Assembly (NCBI GenBank): GCA_025358395.1
Contig: JANYJT010000222.1
Location: 1-42,848 of the forward strand
Length of the DNA stretch: 42,848 bases
DNA from: Bacteroidia bacterium
Lineage (GTDB): Bacteria; Bacteroidota; Bacteroidia; Bacteroidales; Prolixibacteraceae
Direction: 5' to 3'
The notes beneath the pieces were generated by a model. The model made no database searches, had not been told where the DNA came from, and saw only the letters and a program-made list of their open reading frames with translations. Positions 1 to 7,955 of the stretch are shown here, piece by piece (the first letter of the stretch is position 1; every line of letters starts with the position of its first letter). Position numbers and translations under genes: made by a program.

Positions 1-180
1 TTTAAGTGTCCTACTTGTGGACACGTTGATCATGCTGACGTTAATGCGGCATTTAACATTGCAGGTCGTCATCAAAGCATGATCGATCAATCGGAGAAAG
101 AGATCCGGTTGATGGGAGCACTGATACCCCACGACGCAATACCGCTTTGCCCGGCAACGTCAGAACCCCACAGGCTTTAG
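1..180 (+). CDS. tnpB: TnpB C-terminal end, cut by the window edge
   Basis: The first 59 codons read as the C-terminus of an IS200/IS605-family TnpB RNA-guided nuclease. Visible are a C-x2-C zinc-finger half (CPTCG) and, right after it, the RuvC-III block ADVNAAFNI that holds the last catalytic Asp. The reading frame stops at a TAG that lies inside a right-end hairpin, as is usual when tnpB overlaps its guide RNA (omegaRNA). The start, the RuvC-I and RuvC-II motifs lie outside the window, so activity cannot be judged. Confidence 0.85.
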   Translation, partial: FKCPTCGHVDHADVNAAFNIAGRHQSMIDQSEKEIRLMGALIPHDAIPLCPATSEPHRL

Positions 181-190
181 CCGTGGGAGT
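167..190 (+). repeat. IS200/IS605 right-end hairpin
   Basis: CCCAC pairs with GTGGG and GGC with GCC around a TTTA loop, with one bulged A; the tail is AGTATGTCAG. The same design (perfect stem, TTTA loop, short TCA-containing tail) occurs at two solo right ends in this window. This is the transposon end recognised by TnpA and the probable 3' part of the omegaRNA. Confidence 0.7.
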
Positions 191-448
191 ATGTCAGTCG
201 CAATAGAACCACACAGTGCTGACATAGAACAAACCACAATAACTATATATGTTAACGAGCGATTCCCCGCACAACGTTTAAATTCACCGTATGTTATCAC
301 AGATACAAATATTGTATACGATGTTGGTACAAACAATTTATTCATGTATATTCAGCCGGGACATAACTATACAGTCATCTCACAACGAACAGTAGCAAAA
401 TCATTAAGAAGATCAGGTTCAAACGGAACTATAGTAGCAATTATATAA
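191..448 (+). CDS. Hypothetical protein, N-terminus fused to an IS right end
   Basis: An 85-aa open frame whose ATG lies in the tail of the IS right end, so the first residues are probably supplied by the transposon. The body (VVxxRTVAKSLRR, NGTIVAII) is rich in beta-formers, with no motif I recognise. No good ribosome binding site is visible inside the IS tail. It may be a truncated gene whose original 5' end was lost by the insertion. Confidence 0.5.
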   Translation: MSVAIEPHSADIEQTTITIYVNERFPAQRLNSPYVITDTNIVYDVGTNNLFMYIQPGHNYTVISQRTVAKSLRRSGSNGTIVAII

Positions 449-486
449 TAAAAGTTCACGACATTATTTATAGTTAAAAAAACAAA

Positions 487-678
487 ATGAATATTATGAA
501 ACGAACCGCAAAAAATGTAAACGTTTTTTTAGAATATAATGATGACGAAGAACTACCAAACATCATTTTAAAAATATCAAAACCGGATGGTGTGACTATA
601 TTCGAAACATTATATGCATCGGTATCATCAACAACAGTAATCAGTAATGAACCCGAAAGTTGGGATGAAATCAAATGA
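487..678 (+). CDS. Small acidic hypothetical protein
   Basis: 63 aa, begins MNIMKRTAKNVNVFLEYND and is acidic afterwards. A TATA-like TATTTATAG lies about 20 nt before the ATG and there is no purine-rich binding site between them, so the message may be leaderless. The last codons overlap the ATG of the next gene (AAATGAG), which suggests coupled translation with the zinc-ribbon gene downstream. Function unknown. Confidence 0.6.
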   Translation: MNIMKRTAKNVNVFLEYNDDEELPNIILKISKPDGVTIFETLYASVSSTTVISNEPESWDEIK

Positions 679-866
679 GTGATCTAATAAAAGATCCAAA
701 CACATTTACATTAAAATTCCCGAATGATGACACAATCATTGATTATTGCGAATGGTGTGGAATGGACTATCCGCGCGGAAGTTGGGATTATTACGAAGTG
801 ATAGTATTCGGAAAATATCACAAGATATGTTCTGATTGTAAAGACCAATTAACAAAAGTGGAATAA
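675..866 (+). CDS. Small zinc-ribbon protein
   Basis: 63 aa with two C-x2-C pairs (YCEWCG near residue 25 and ICSDC near residue 52), the spacing expected for one zinc ribbon. It overlaps the preceding gene by 4 nt and is followed after only one base (TAA-ATG overlap region) by the next gene, so these form one small operon. A nucleic-acid-binding or scaffold role is likely for the fold, but the target is unknown. Confidence 0.65.
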   Translation: MSDLIKDPNTFTLKFPNDDTIIDYCEWCGMDYPRGSWDYYEVIVFGKYHKICSDCKDQLTKVE

Positions 867-1103
867 ATGACAATAAGACCTATATTCAAATATGGATGTA
901 GTATGGGTTTTATGACCCCCAAAGAATACAATGAATTATTAAAAAATTGTATAAAAGAGTGGCATTTCGAGCGAAGTAGTAATGGAAAAGGAGTTATACC
1001 GTTTGAAGAAAAATACGATCCGACTAATCCAAAACATAACATATATCATAAAAAACATATAACAAATCCGGATGAATACTTTTATAAATGTAAAACGGAG
1101 TAA
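867..1103 (+). CDS. Hypothetical protein, 78 aa
   Basis: Starts directly at the stop of the zinc-ribbon gene. The sequence is Lys/Asn/His-rich (YHKKHITNPDEY) and has three scattered Cys residues, not in a clear metal-binding pattern. No family recognised. Its last codons contain the CGGAG that serves as binding site for the next gene. Confidence 0.55.
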   Translation: MTIRPIFKYGCSMGFMTPKEYNELLKNCIKEWHFERSSNGKGVIPFEEKYDPTNPKHNIYHKKHITNPDEYFYKCKTE

Positions 1104-1106
1104 ATA

Positions 1107-1262
1107 ATGGAACTAATAATGTGTAAATGTTTAGAATGTGGAACGTCGTACTTGACAATCTACAAATCGGGGGACTCCGTATGTCCACAGTGCAACAGAG
1201 TAAATCACCTATTAATAGGAGAAGATGCAATAGACGCACTATTAGAAAAACCGGAGAAATAA
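1107..1262 (+). CDS. Small zinc-ribbon protein
   Basis: 51 aa: CKCLECG at residues 6-12 and CPQC near residue 29, a C-x2-C / C-x2-C zinc ribbon of rubredoxin-like spacing. An ACGGAG binding site overlaps the stop of the gene before it. A C-terminal EKPEK tail contains the GGAG for the next frame. Such ribbons in phage and plasmid arrays are usually of unknown role. Confidence 0.7.
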   Translation: MELIMCKCLECGTSYLTIYKSGDSVCPQCNRVNHLLIGEDAIDALLEKPEK

Positions 1263-1263
1263 T

Positions 1264-1341
1264 ATGGCAGGATCAACTGAAGTGATTGGTGATACTAGTA
1301 TTAAATATAATAAAGCATTAAATAACTCTAGAGGGAAATAA
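1264..1341 (+). CDS. 25-aa ORF
   Basis: ATG follows the preceding stop by 1 nt after CCGGAGAAA, a good binding site. It encodes 25 residues ending NNSRGK, where AGAGGG acts as binding site for what follows. The only support is translational context; product unknown. A 9-codon frame (ATG at 1344) separates it from gmd. Confidence 0.35.
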   Translation: MAGSTEVIGDTSIKYNKALNNSRGK

Positions 1342-1369
1342 CAATGACTATAAAAATAGGGTGTAAAAT

Positions 1370-2401
1370 ATGAAAACAGCACTGATAACAGGAATCACTG
1401 GGCAGGATGGTTCGTATTTAGCAGAATACTTATTATCGAAAGGATATGAAGTTCACGGAATTATTCGTCGAGCAAGTTCAACAAACACATCTCGAATAAA
1501 CCATATTAAAGACAGACTACACCTGCATTATGGTGACTTAGCTGACAGCGAAACAATATCATCTGTAATAAACAAACACAACTTTGATGAAGTATATAAC
1601 ATGGCAGCACAAAGTCATGTAAAAATCAGTTTTGAGTCACCGGAATATACTTCAAATATCACCGCATTAGGAGCGTCACGATTACTTGAAAGTATACACC
1701 AAAACAGTCCTGACACAAAATTCTTACAAGCATCATCAAGTGAAATGTTCGGTTCAGCAGCACCGCCGCAGAATGAACATACGCTATTCGACCCCCAAAG
1801 TCCATATGCAGTCTCTAAACTTTTCGCGTATCATTCTGTAAAAAATTATAGGAATGGATATAATATATTTGCGGTCAATTCAATAGCATTTAATCACGAG
1901 AGTCCGCGTCGTGGAGAAATGTTTGTCACACGAAAAATCACGATGGGAATTGCGGATATTATTGCAGGAAAAGAAAAATATCTGTCATTAGGGAATATTA
2001 ATGCAAAACGAGATTGGGGATTTGCACCTGAATACGTAGCAACTATGTACGAAATGATGCAACAAGACCGAGCAGACGATTATGTAATAGGCACCGGGAT
2101 TACAGCAACTATAAACGAATTCTTGGACGTAGCGTTCTCATATTGTGGATTAGACATAACAAAACACTTGCATATTGATCCAGAGTTATATCGACCGAAT
2201 GAAGTTCGTGTATTACAAGCGGACGCATCATACGCGCGTAAAAAGTTAGAATTTAATCCGCGTATAAAAACATTTGAGCAACTTGCTAAAATAATGATGG
2301 ACAGTGATATGCGTCGAATCGGATTACCCGTGATTGGAGAAGGCGATGAGATTATTGCAAAGCAATTCCCGGGTAAAGAGAAATGGTGGATTGGTGATTG
2401 A
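1370..2401 (+). CDS. gmd: GDP-mannose 4,6-dehydratase
   Basis: 343-aa extended short-chain dehydrogenase that converts GDP-D-mannose to GDP-4-keto-6-deoxy-D-mannose, the first step to GDP-L-fucose, GDP-rhamnose or GDP-perosamine. Seen: the NADP-binding glycine motif G8-x2-G11-x2-G14 in GITGQDGSYL, RRASSTNTSRI, the active-site S-S-S-E near 122-125 and Y146-x3-K150, then the Gmd hallmark FNHESPRRGEMFVTRKIT. Length is normal for the family. GGGTG precedes the ATG. The partner enzyme Fcl is encoded at 23181-24119, so the two would give GDP-L-fucose. Gene family is certain; the final sugar is inferred from the pairing. Confidence 0.95.
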   Translation: MKTALITGITGQDGSYLAEYLLSKGYEVHGIIRRASSTNTSRINHIKDRLHLHYGDLADSETISSVINKHNFDEVYNMAAQSHVKISFESPEYTSNITALGASRLLESIHQNSPDTKFLQASSSEMFGSAAPPQNEHTLFDPQSPYAVSKLFAYHSVKNYRNGYNIFAVNSIAFNHESPRRGEMFVTRKITMGIADIIAGKEKYLSLGNINAKRDWGFAPEYVATMYEMMQQDRADDYVIGTGITATINEFLDVAFSYCGLDITKHLHIDPELYRPNEVRVLQADASYARKKLEFNPRIKTFEQLAKIMMDSDMRRIGLPVIGEGDEIIAKQFPGKEKWWIGD

Positions 2402-2402
2402 A

Positions 2403-2492
2403 ATGGACAATGGTGAAGAATCATGGAAGGATGTATTCATATCATCAGCAACAGTACACGTCAGATGCCCGCGAATTTATTCGCGGGAGTAG
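2403..2492 (+). pseudogene. Gene start cut off by a solo IS right end
   Basis: A frame with a good GGTGATTG binding site opens just after gmd (MDNGEESWKDVFISSATV) and then runs straight into the IS right-end hairpin, where it stops at TAG. Past the hairpin, an ACC-GAT-GAA frame continues for a few codons. The simplest reading is a small gene interrupted by a mini-transposon. Original product unknown. Confidence 0.45.
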
Positions 2493-2496
2493 TCAC
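2463..2496 (+). mobile_element. Solo IS200/IS605 right end (mini-element)
   Basis: Perfect 8-bp stem CCCGCGAA/TTCGCGGG with TTTA loop, followed by AGTAGTCAC. The 34-nt unit differs at one base from the unit at 19974-20007. There is no transposase next to it here, so it is either an insertion relic or a PATE-like mini-element moved in trans by TnpA. Confidence 0.75.
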
Positions 2497-2652
2497 AACA
2501 ACCGATGAAAATAAGAAAAATAAGTAAACTATTAAAGGTGGTATATTACGAAACTAAAACCGAAAGTAAACGCAGAAACCACAGTAAAAACAGCGACACG
2601 GAAACATATTTACCAGTTAATAGGAATCTCGCTACTTACAAAACTCGTCGTA

Positions 2653-3807
2653 GTGTTAGTCACAATATACGCAATGAACTCTTTCATTGATTCCTTTGCA
2701 ATCACGTATTATTTAGAAAAAGTAATAACTATATTTCAGGGTCAGGTTCCTTATATAAATTATTCATTTGAATACCCGATACTAGCACTTATTCCGATGT
2801 TTATTGCGTTAATCCCATCAGTAATATTAAAAAGCCAAGTAATTTATTTAATATCATTTATATTGTTAATGGTAATATGTGACACAATCACTACAATATG
2901 TATCTATAAAATATCCATAAAAATAAGTGGCAGTCCGCGACAAGCATTCATATCTGCAGTATTATATGCGACAGCAATATCAGTAGCTTACGTAACTATT
3001 ACAGAATATTCAGCATTTGCAACTATGCTGATGATGATCGGAATAACATATACGATAGATCGGAAAGAAACTATCAATGGATATATAGCGGTAACAATGG
3101 GCTTTTTTACCAAAATATTCCCGGTAATAGCGTTACCCTTCATAGTTCTGTATAATTCAAAGGAAACGTCATTAAAAACCGAAACTATAAACGGTCTTAA
3201 AGTGTTAGGGATAGCATCTTTAATCTTATTCGTACCTTTGTTTTTAATCAACCCCGCAAATCTCGATACGTATCAATTCAAAATAAATGGGGGGGAACGT
3301 GGAGTATACGCATCATCAGTCTCGTATATGGTTTTCGGTTGGATACATGATGTATTCAATATTGCAATCACACAAGAAATGGTATCGACAGTATTCAGGA
3401 TTATATTAGTTGGTATAATATTCGTTTTATTAAACATAATTTCCAAAGCAAAAACCAAAGACCCGGTATTACTATTAAAATTAATCATGTGCGCAATATT
3501 TACCACAGTAGTATGTATGCAATTCAATTCACCGAACTACTGGACATGGGGGATACCGTTAGTCTGTATCTTGTGTGGGACAGATATACGTAAAATATCA
3601 TTATTCGTATTCACGCAAATAATCGCGTATATTGCATTCCCCTTATCTTTCTGGTCGTTATGGACAAACCCCGGATATACTGGGGCGATAGGCACACCGG
3701 CATGGCAATTAGCCTTGATATTATTCACGATCCAGTTTATTGCATTATCCGCATTAGTATGGATACTAATTGAACCGAAAAAACTCTATGCACTGTTGAG
3801 GGCTTAA
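2653..3807 (+). CDS. GT-C fold glycosyltransferase (GT87/DUF2029-like)
   Basis: Polytopic membrane protein, 384 aa from this GUG, with about 9-10 hydrophobic segments. The stretch GQVPYINYSFEYPILALIPM matches the first lumenal loop of GT87/mannosyltransferase-type GT-C enzymes, which use polyprenyl-phosphate sugars outside the membrane. The frame is open upstream to 2536 and the extra residues (QLIGISLLTKLVVVLV) complete the first membrane helix that this GUG would cut in half. AGGTGG at 2536 with ATT at 2545 is the better placed start although not AUG. Next gene (GtrA) overlaps the stop by 1 nt, which fits lipid-linked sugar handling. Confidence 0.75.
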   Translation: MLVTIYAMNSFIDSFAITYYLEKVITIFQGQVPYINYSFEYPILALIPMFIALIPSVILKSQVIYLISFILLMVICDTITTICIYKISIKISGSPRQAFISAVLYATAISVAYVTITEYSAFATMLMMIGITYTIDRKETINGYIAVTMGFFTKIFPVIALPFIVLYNSKETSLKTETINGLKVLGIASLILFVPLFLINPANLDTYQFKINGGERGVYASSVSYMVFGWIHDVFNIAITQEMVSTVFRIILVGIIFVLLNIISKAKTKDPVLLLKLIMCAIFTTVVCMQFNSPNYWTWGIPLVCILCGTDIRKISLFVFTQIIAYIAFPLSFWSLWTNPGYTGAIGTPAWQLALILFTIQFIALSALVWILIEPKKLYALLRA

Positions 3808-4193
3808 TGGTAGACTGGAAACAATTATTGAAATACGCCCTTGTTGGGGTTTCGGGATTAATAGTAAATACAGGATGCTTATATCTCTTAACTGAATATG
3901 TGGGTATATTTTACCTTGTATCCGGGGTAATAGCATCAGAAATATCTATCATAACAAATTTCTTATTAAATGATAAATTCACATTTTCGAACGATGGAGT
4001 TAAATATAGTAGACGACACCGATTTATATTATATAATAGTGTATCATTAATAGGAACATATATACTAATGATATGTATGTTTATCTTAACAGAACACTTT
4101 GGTATTTATTATATCTACGCGAACTGGTGCGGTGTCGGAATCGTGTTTTGTATCAATTACATACTAAACAAACATATAACATGGAAACTATAA
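3807..4193 (+). CDS. GtrA-family membrane protein
   Basis: 128 aa with four predicted membrane helices; YALVGVSGLIVNTGCLYLL and ITNFLLNDKFTFS are typical of the GtrA family, in which members flip or help flip polyprenyl-phosphate sugars. The ATG overlaps the last base of the glycosyltransferase stop (TAATG), so both are co-translated. Together they would supply a sugar on the outer face of the membrane. Confidence 0.85.
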   Translation: MVDWKQLLKYALVGVSGLIVNTGCLYLLTEYVGIFYLVSGVIASEISIITNFLLNDKFTFSNDGVKYSRRHRFILYNSVSLIGTYILMICMFILTEHFGIYYIYANWCGVGIVFCINYILNKHITWKL

Positions 4194-4216
4194 TATATAT
4201 AGAATAGGTGAATGCA

Positions 4217-4819
4217 TTGATAAACAAGTTTACGACACTATTAAACTCAACGAACCGCAAAGGTATAGACGGACTATTAACTTACTTAAAAACACAAACG
4301 GATTTCTATACTGCCCCCGCGAGTTCGAGTGGTCACGGAATGTATGAAGGCGGATTATTAGAACACAGTCTTGAGGTATATGATAATCTACTCGTGATAA
4401 ACAATGCATTCAAGATCAAATGTGAACCGGACACAGCAATAATCTCAAGTCTATTACACGATCTTTGTAAAACAAACTTCTATAAACTCGATAAAAAAGA
4501 CCGAAAAGTTAAAGATGAAAACGGAAATGACGTATTGAACAGTTACGGAAAACCTACGTGGCTGCCGGAAGTATATTACTCATTCGACGACAAACTACCA
4601 TTAGGTCACGGAGAGAAATCTATCATCATCGCACAGCAGCACATTCCGCTTACTGTAGAGGAAATAATGTCAATCCGTTGGCATATGGGAGGATTCGATG
4701 ATACCGGAAGGTCATATTCTGGAGGGTTTGCATTAAGTAGGGCTATGGATAAATATCCATTAGTGACCGCGCTTCAAATTGCAGACTTAGCAGCAACACG
4801 ATTTGAGAAATTAACATGA
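4217..4819 (+). CDS. HD-domain phosphohydrolase
   Basis: About 200 aa with the HD metal-site series in order: H in GGLLEHSLEV, HD in SLLHDLCK, H in LPLGHGEKS, H in IRWHMGG, and D in ALQIADLAAT. This arrangement is that of phage and YhaM-like HD phosphohydrolases acting on nucleotides or RNA ends. The TTG at 4217 lies 8 nt after AGGTG and is preferred to the GUG at 4208, which has no binding site of its own. Substrate unknown. Confidence 0.85.
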   Translation: MINKFTTLLNSTNRKGIDGLLTYLKTQTDFYTAPASSSGHGMYEGGLLEHSLEVYDNLLVINNAFKIKCEPDTAIISSLLHDLCKTNFYKLDKKDRKVKDENGNDVLNSYGKPTWLPEVYYSFDDKLPLGHGEKSIIIAQQHIPLTVEEIMSIRWHMGGFDDTGRSYSGGFALSRAMDKYPLVTALQIADLAATRFEKLT

Positions 4820-4826
4820 TAAAACG

Positions 4827-4958
4827 ATGTGTCCGGAATTTCACGAAGTAATTGAAGGTAAACATATAGCCTTATGTGAACACCCAAACATCTTATCAAA
4901 AGAAGTTCAGAAAAAATATGCTCCGCCACTATCAAGATTCAGTGATATAATAAATTAA
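4827..4958 (+). CDS. 43-aa Cys/His protein
   Basis: Encodes MCPEFHEVIEGKHIALCEHP and a polar tail. The pattern C-P-x2-H and C-x-H could bind one metal ion and resembles the small Cys proteins elsewhere here. It begins 8 nt after the HD gene. Binding site weak (AAAACG), so expression is uncertain. Confidence 0.45.
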   Translation: MCPEFHEVIEGKHIALCEHPNILSKEVQKKYAPPLSRFSDIIN

Positions 4959-5058
4959 AAAAACTGCATATAGATTATAATATAAGGGACACATTTGATA
5001 CTATATGTTACAATACTTAAGGTGTTCACGACGAATCTATTTTTTGCCCTTTTCAGTC

Positions 5059-5202
5059 TCAAAAAATATGCATATATACAATCTTATATTTATGACCAAA
5101 ACATTTATTACATACAAAACTAATATCAGTATTGCTCTTATCCACTAAGCTAAGAGTAGTTTCCTGCTCCCCATACAGACAATCACCACACAACACACAC
5201 AA
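5059..5202 (-). CDS. Minus-strand zinc-ribbon ORF in a non-coding gap
   Basis: On the minus strand a 47-codon frame from a TTG reads LCVLCGDC, then FVCNKCFGHKYK, two clear C-x2-C pairs of a zinc ribbon. A minus-strand TATA-like AAAAATATATTAAG lies around 5290 and an ATG (5 residues MYDAK) in a different frame sits upstream, so a frameshift near 5208 could join the two. The rest of 4959-5384 holds no gene that I see: it is AT-rich, with short hairpins (CTCTTA/TAAGAG, ATCGC/GCGAT) and TATA-like runs. Confidence 0.4.
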   Translation of the reverse strand: MCVLCGDCLYGEQETTLSLVDKSNTDISFVCNKCFGHKYKIVYMHIF

Positions 5203-5384
5203 ATCACTTTGGCATCATACATGAATATTATCGCTTTTTCTCCAAATGGCGATAACTCACAATATGGTGCGGGAAACTTAATATATTTTTAAATACATTT
5301 TTACATATAGCATATCGCAATTTTAGATGCAAAGATTTAAGTGCATATACATATTATTACTATTACTTACAGTAGGTGAGAACT

Positions 5385-5468
5385 GTGAAAAAAAAAACAG
5401 AAGATCAGTTTCAAGACAAAAAAGGGCAATGTTTCCTTCTTAGGAAAAAAACGCAAATGAGTTGTTGA
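5385..5468 (+). CDS. Short leader-like ORF with A10 tract
   Basis: GUG follows AGGTGAG by 4 nt and is itself followed by ten A residues; 27 aa, KKKTEDQF to TQMSC. TATA-like ATATACATATTATT lies about 35 nt upstream. It heads the small-gene array, so it may be a leader peptide or simply the first small gene. The A10 run invites polymerase slippage. Confidence 0.4.
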   Translation: MKKKTEDQFQDKKGQCFLLRKKTQMSC

Positions 5469-5506
5469 GGATGTCAGACACTCATACGGTAGTGAGGTAA
5501 TAATTC

Positions 5507-5791
5507 ATGGGTTATTTAGGTGTATTTTTAAAAGGTCATCAGTTAGGTCAGGAAGCTGCTGCTGATGTTAAATGCAATTGCGATCTGTCTACAAAAGCAG
5601 GTCAGGACAAATTTATCGACAAAGCATACGTACTTGTTGAAGCGTATTCTCAACTTGGTTGTTATTCATACATAGGTGGAGAATTAATGCGTATGAAAAA
5701 TGTTGATTCTGCTGTAAACAAATACGATGCTGCAATTTCAGACGGAATTAAAAGCGGTATGAAGAAACGGATGAAGACCAAGAGGAAATGA
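5507..5791 (+). CDS. Hypothetical protein, 94 aa
   Basis: Starts after GAGGTAATAATTC. Gly-rich N-terminus (MGYLGVFLKGHQLG), a middle with two Cys in CNC, and a basic end (KKRMKTKRK) that arises because AAGAGGAAA, the binding site for the next gene, is coded there. No family recognised. Confidence 0.65.
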   Translation: MGYLGVFLKGHQLGQEAAADVKCNCDLSTKAGQDKFIDKAYVLVEAYSQLGCYSYIGGELMRMKNVDSAVNKYDAAISDGIKSGMKKRMKTKRK

Positions 5792-6099
5792 TGAGCAGTA
5801 ATAAAGTAAAAGTTGTATCATCAGATGATCTACTCTACAAAACCCCTTTAATTTATCTTAAGAAAATTCATTCAGCATATATCTCAAATACAAAGAAAAA
5901 TCTACATACAGGTAATAAAGGTGGGATGTGGGAACAATTTATACCTATAAAAGAAGGGGTATTATGGTACTTCGGAGAAGCAGACAGGTTTCCTAAATTC
6001 ATCTCAACTGATATATGTGAAAAGATCCCTCATATGATACGTGAGAAAGAAAGTTTAATGGAATCTATGGAAAAACACTATAATTCGAGGAGAAAATAA
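5788..6099 (+). CDS. Hypothetical protein, 103 aa
   Basis: Overlaps the gene before it by 4 nt (ATGATGAGC). Aromatic-rich centre (GGMWEQFIPIKEGVLWYFGEA) suggests a small globular domain. Ends NSRRK over the GAGGAG binding site of the next gene. Function unknown. Confidence 0.65.
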   Translation: MMSSNKVKVVSSDDLLYKTPLIYLKKIHSAYISNTKKNLHTGNKGGMWEQFIPIKEGVLWYFGEADRFPKFISTDICEKIPHMIREKESLMESMEKHYNSRRK

Positions 6100-6101
6100 T
6101 C

Positions 6102-6266
6102 ATGGCTATGAAAAACGCACAGATCTGGCAACTTGTACATTTAACTTCGACAGAAGTAGAGAAGTTCGCAAGTGCAAAAGGTGTTAAACGTATAGCGGTC
6201 GAGAATTTCTTATCGTCTCTTGATACAAGTATAGGCGATTACGGATATGAATTGTGGGTGGGGTAG
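6102..6266 (+). CDS. Hypothetical protein, 54 aa
   Basis: ATG lies after GAGGAGAAAATAATC. The protein MAMKNAQIWQLVHLTSTEVE is helical at first and ends DYGYELWVG. No motif recognised. Two bases separate its TAG from the next ATG, so the two are coupled. Confidence 0.55.
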   Translation: MAMKNAQIWQLVHLTSTEVEKFASAKGVKRIAVENFLSSLDTSIGDYGYELWVG

Positions 6267-6267
6267 A

Positions 6268-6735
6268 ATGGTAGTAAAAAAGAACATTAAACTAAACAAA
6301 TCTCCTATAAAAATAGTGACTGCTAACCCGAAACGTCTTGGATGTTTTGGGGGTCATGCGACATTCGTGAAACAAGAAAAACGTGTAAATCGTAGATATA
6401 AACTTCCGCGAAAACACGACTTAGGAAGTTCAATCGAGCCGATAGCAATTGCAATATTAGAAGCAGAACGGCACAACAACCAGAAATGCAGATTCAATCA
6501 CAGTATCGAGATTGACCGTAAAGGTAGATGGGTTATTGATGGAAAAACAATCGTGAGTGAAAATTACGATGAAGATAATGCGGGAAACTATATCCGTGCA
6601 GCAAGAAAACTTGCCGAAATCGGATACGGGGTCACATATATGCGAGGTCATCCTACATTAACTGATCCGGAAGACGATCAGCCCGTATCATTAACGTTGA
6701 GAAATGCAGAACATATTATTGAAAGGAAGTGGTAG
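6268..6735 (+). CDS. MVVKK-type hypothetical protein with KRLGxFG motif
   Basis: 155 aa from the ATG that follows GGGTGGGGTAGA; an earlier in-frame ATG at 6247 lies inside the preceding gene and has no binding site. It shares two features with the product at 10537: the first residues MVVKK and a motif N-x-KRLG-(C/F)-FG near residue 25. The second half (AGNYIRAARKLAEIGYGVTY) is a likely helix. Function unknown; the shared motif marks a small paralogous family. Confidence 0.65.
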   Translation: MVVKKNIKLNKSPIKIVTANPKRLGCFGGHATFVKQEKRVNRRYKLPRKHDLGSSIEPIAIAILEAERHNNQKCRFNHSIEIDRKGRWVIDGKTIVSENYDEDNAGNYIRAARKLAEIGYGVTYMRGHPTLTDPEDDQPVSLTLRNAEHIIERKW

Positions 6736-6739
6736 AATC

Positions 6740-7018
6740 ATGGTAAAAGCACTTACAATCGAGCAAGTAAAGAAAATGATCGGACACGAAACCATCTATA
6801 TGATCGGTCATTACAATGCAGATGGAACTCCGATGTCATATAGACAGAGCGGTAAGATACAGTTATGGAAAACAAGACCTGATGATTTCAGAATCCCGGT
6901 AAAACGCGGACTGTATGAAAATGGAGAAGTTGTTCCGATCAATATGCATATGGTTACATTAGAACGTCCGGCATCAATCCCTAAAAAAGAAGTATACAAA
7001 GGGAAACAGAGGAAATAA
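6740..7018 (+). CDS. Hypothetical protein, 92 aa
   Basis: ATG chosen at 6740 after GGAAGTGGTAG; the frame is open earlier but lacks a site. MVKALTIEQVKKMIG then a beta-rich part (GKIQLWKTRPDDFRIPVKRG). Ends YKGKQRK over the CAGAGGAAA site for the next gene. Confidence 0.6.
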   Translation: MVKALTIEQVKKMIGHETIYMIGHYNADGTPMSYRQSGKIQLWKTRPDDFRIPVKRGLYENGEVVPINMHMVTLERPASIPKKEVYKGKQRK

Positions 7019-7020
7019 TT

Positions 7021-7395
7021 ATGATCAGAACACATGGTAGAAAAATTGGAGAACACAATACACCTCGATTAAGTAAAATGAATGAACTAAAACTTCAAGA
7101 ACATGAACTTAAGCGTGAATTGTGGAAAAAATCAATTGGATATTTCGGAAAAACCCCGGAATTTAATGAAGTAATCTATAAAAACAAAACATGGAAAGTA
7201 TCATGGACAGGGAATCATGGAGCAAAAACCCCTACTGAAATCCGCATAGAAAAATTGACTGCACCGTGTCCGTCATGTGGAGGAATAGATTATTTCATAA
7301 TGATCGATGGGAAACTTGCCGGGAATCACGCTTCGGGATGGATACCAGATTATATCAAAGAGAAAGCAATCGCAGCATTTAAAAAGAGGAAATAA
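7021..7395 (+). CDS. Hypothetical protein with CPSCGG motif
   Basis: 124 aa, basic N-terminal half (helix around LKLQEHELKRELWKK) and a single C-x2-C knuckle (CPSCGG) near residue 81 followed by a beta-hairpin. One knuckle alone might need a partner to bind zinc. Ends KKRK over the AGAGGAAA of the next gene. Confidence 0.6.
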   Translation: MIRTHGRKIGEHNTPRLSKMNELKLQEHELKRELWKKSIGYFGKTPEFNEVIYKNKTWKVSWTGNHGAKTPTEIRIEKLTAPCPSCGGIDYFIMIDGKLAGNHASGWIPDYIKEKAIAAFKKRK

Positions 7396-7397
7396 TC

Positions 7398-7637
7398 ATG
7401 GAATCTCTAATTAAACGCTCAACGCCAGAACTCCGCAAAATGCTGTCATTCTACGAAGAATCTAAATCAAAGTGGGATAAAATCAAAGCATCAACATCAA
7501 AAACATACGGGAATGAATCCCCACTATTGAAAACAATTGATATGACAATCAATCTTCACGAGAAACGGCTATCCCACATTGCAAGTATGATTGAATCAAG
7601 AACAAAAAAAAAAGAAGATAATGAGGAAATAAAATGA
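7398..7637 (+). CDS. Coiled-coil-like small protein
   Basis: 79 aa, nearly all charged and helix-forming (LRKMLSFYEESKSKWDKIK), ends in a KKKEDNEEIK tail. Overlaps the next gene by 4 nt. Likely a short helical hairpin; function unknown. Confidence 0.55.
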   Translation: MESLIKRSTPELRKMLSFYEESKSKWDKIKASTSKTYGNESPLLKTIDMTINLHEKRLSHIASMIESRTKKKEDNEEIK

Positions 7638-7954
7638 CTGGTGAAATGGGTTGGAATGATCTAAAAGATTATCCGGAAATAATGGCACTTGCAAAAAAGA
7701 TTCAGTCAAGTGCAAAAGTAGCAGCAGAAGTCAGACCGTTTGATGTATATCAAGGCCCGTATATTGCAATAGATTTCGATTCTGCCCCATTACGTGGAAC
7801 TGGTAAAAACAAACTCGGTTCTTGGCAAGCACAAGTATGGTATTGTAGTGTACCGGGTCATTATGTATTTGATTATAGACATAATACTACCCCGCATCTA
7901 ACACCTGCTGCTGTAATCAAAATGGTTAAAGAACTCAAAGAACGGAGAAAATAA
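7634..7954 (+). CDS. Hypothetical protein, 106 aa
   Basis: Predicted alpha/beta globular protein: helix PEIMALAKKIQSSAKVA, strands PYIAIDFDS and AQVWYCSVPGHYVF, helix AAVIKMVKELKE. No family recognised. The end KERRK is coded by CGGAGAAA, the next binding site. Confidence 0.6.
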   Translation: MTGEMGWNDLKDYPEIMALAKKIQSSAKVAAEVRPFDVYQGPYIAIDFDSAPLRGTGKNKLGSWQAQVWYCSVPGHYVFDYRHNTTPHLTPAAVIKMVKELKERRK

Positions 7955-7955
7955 C

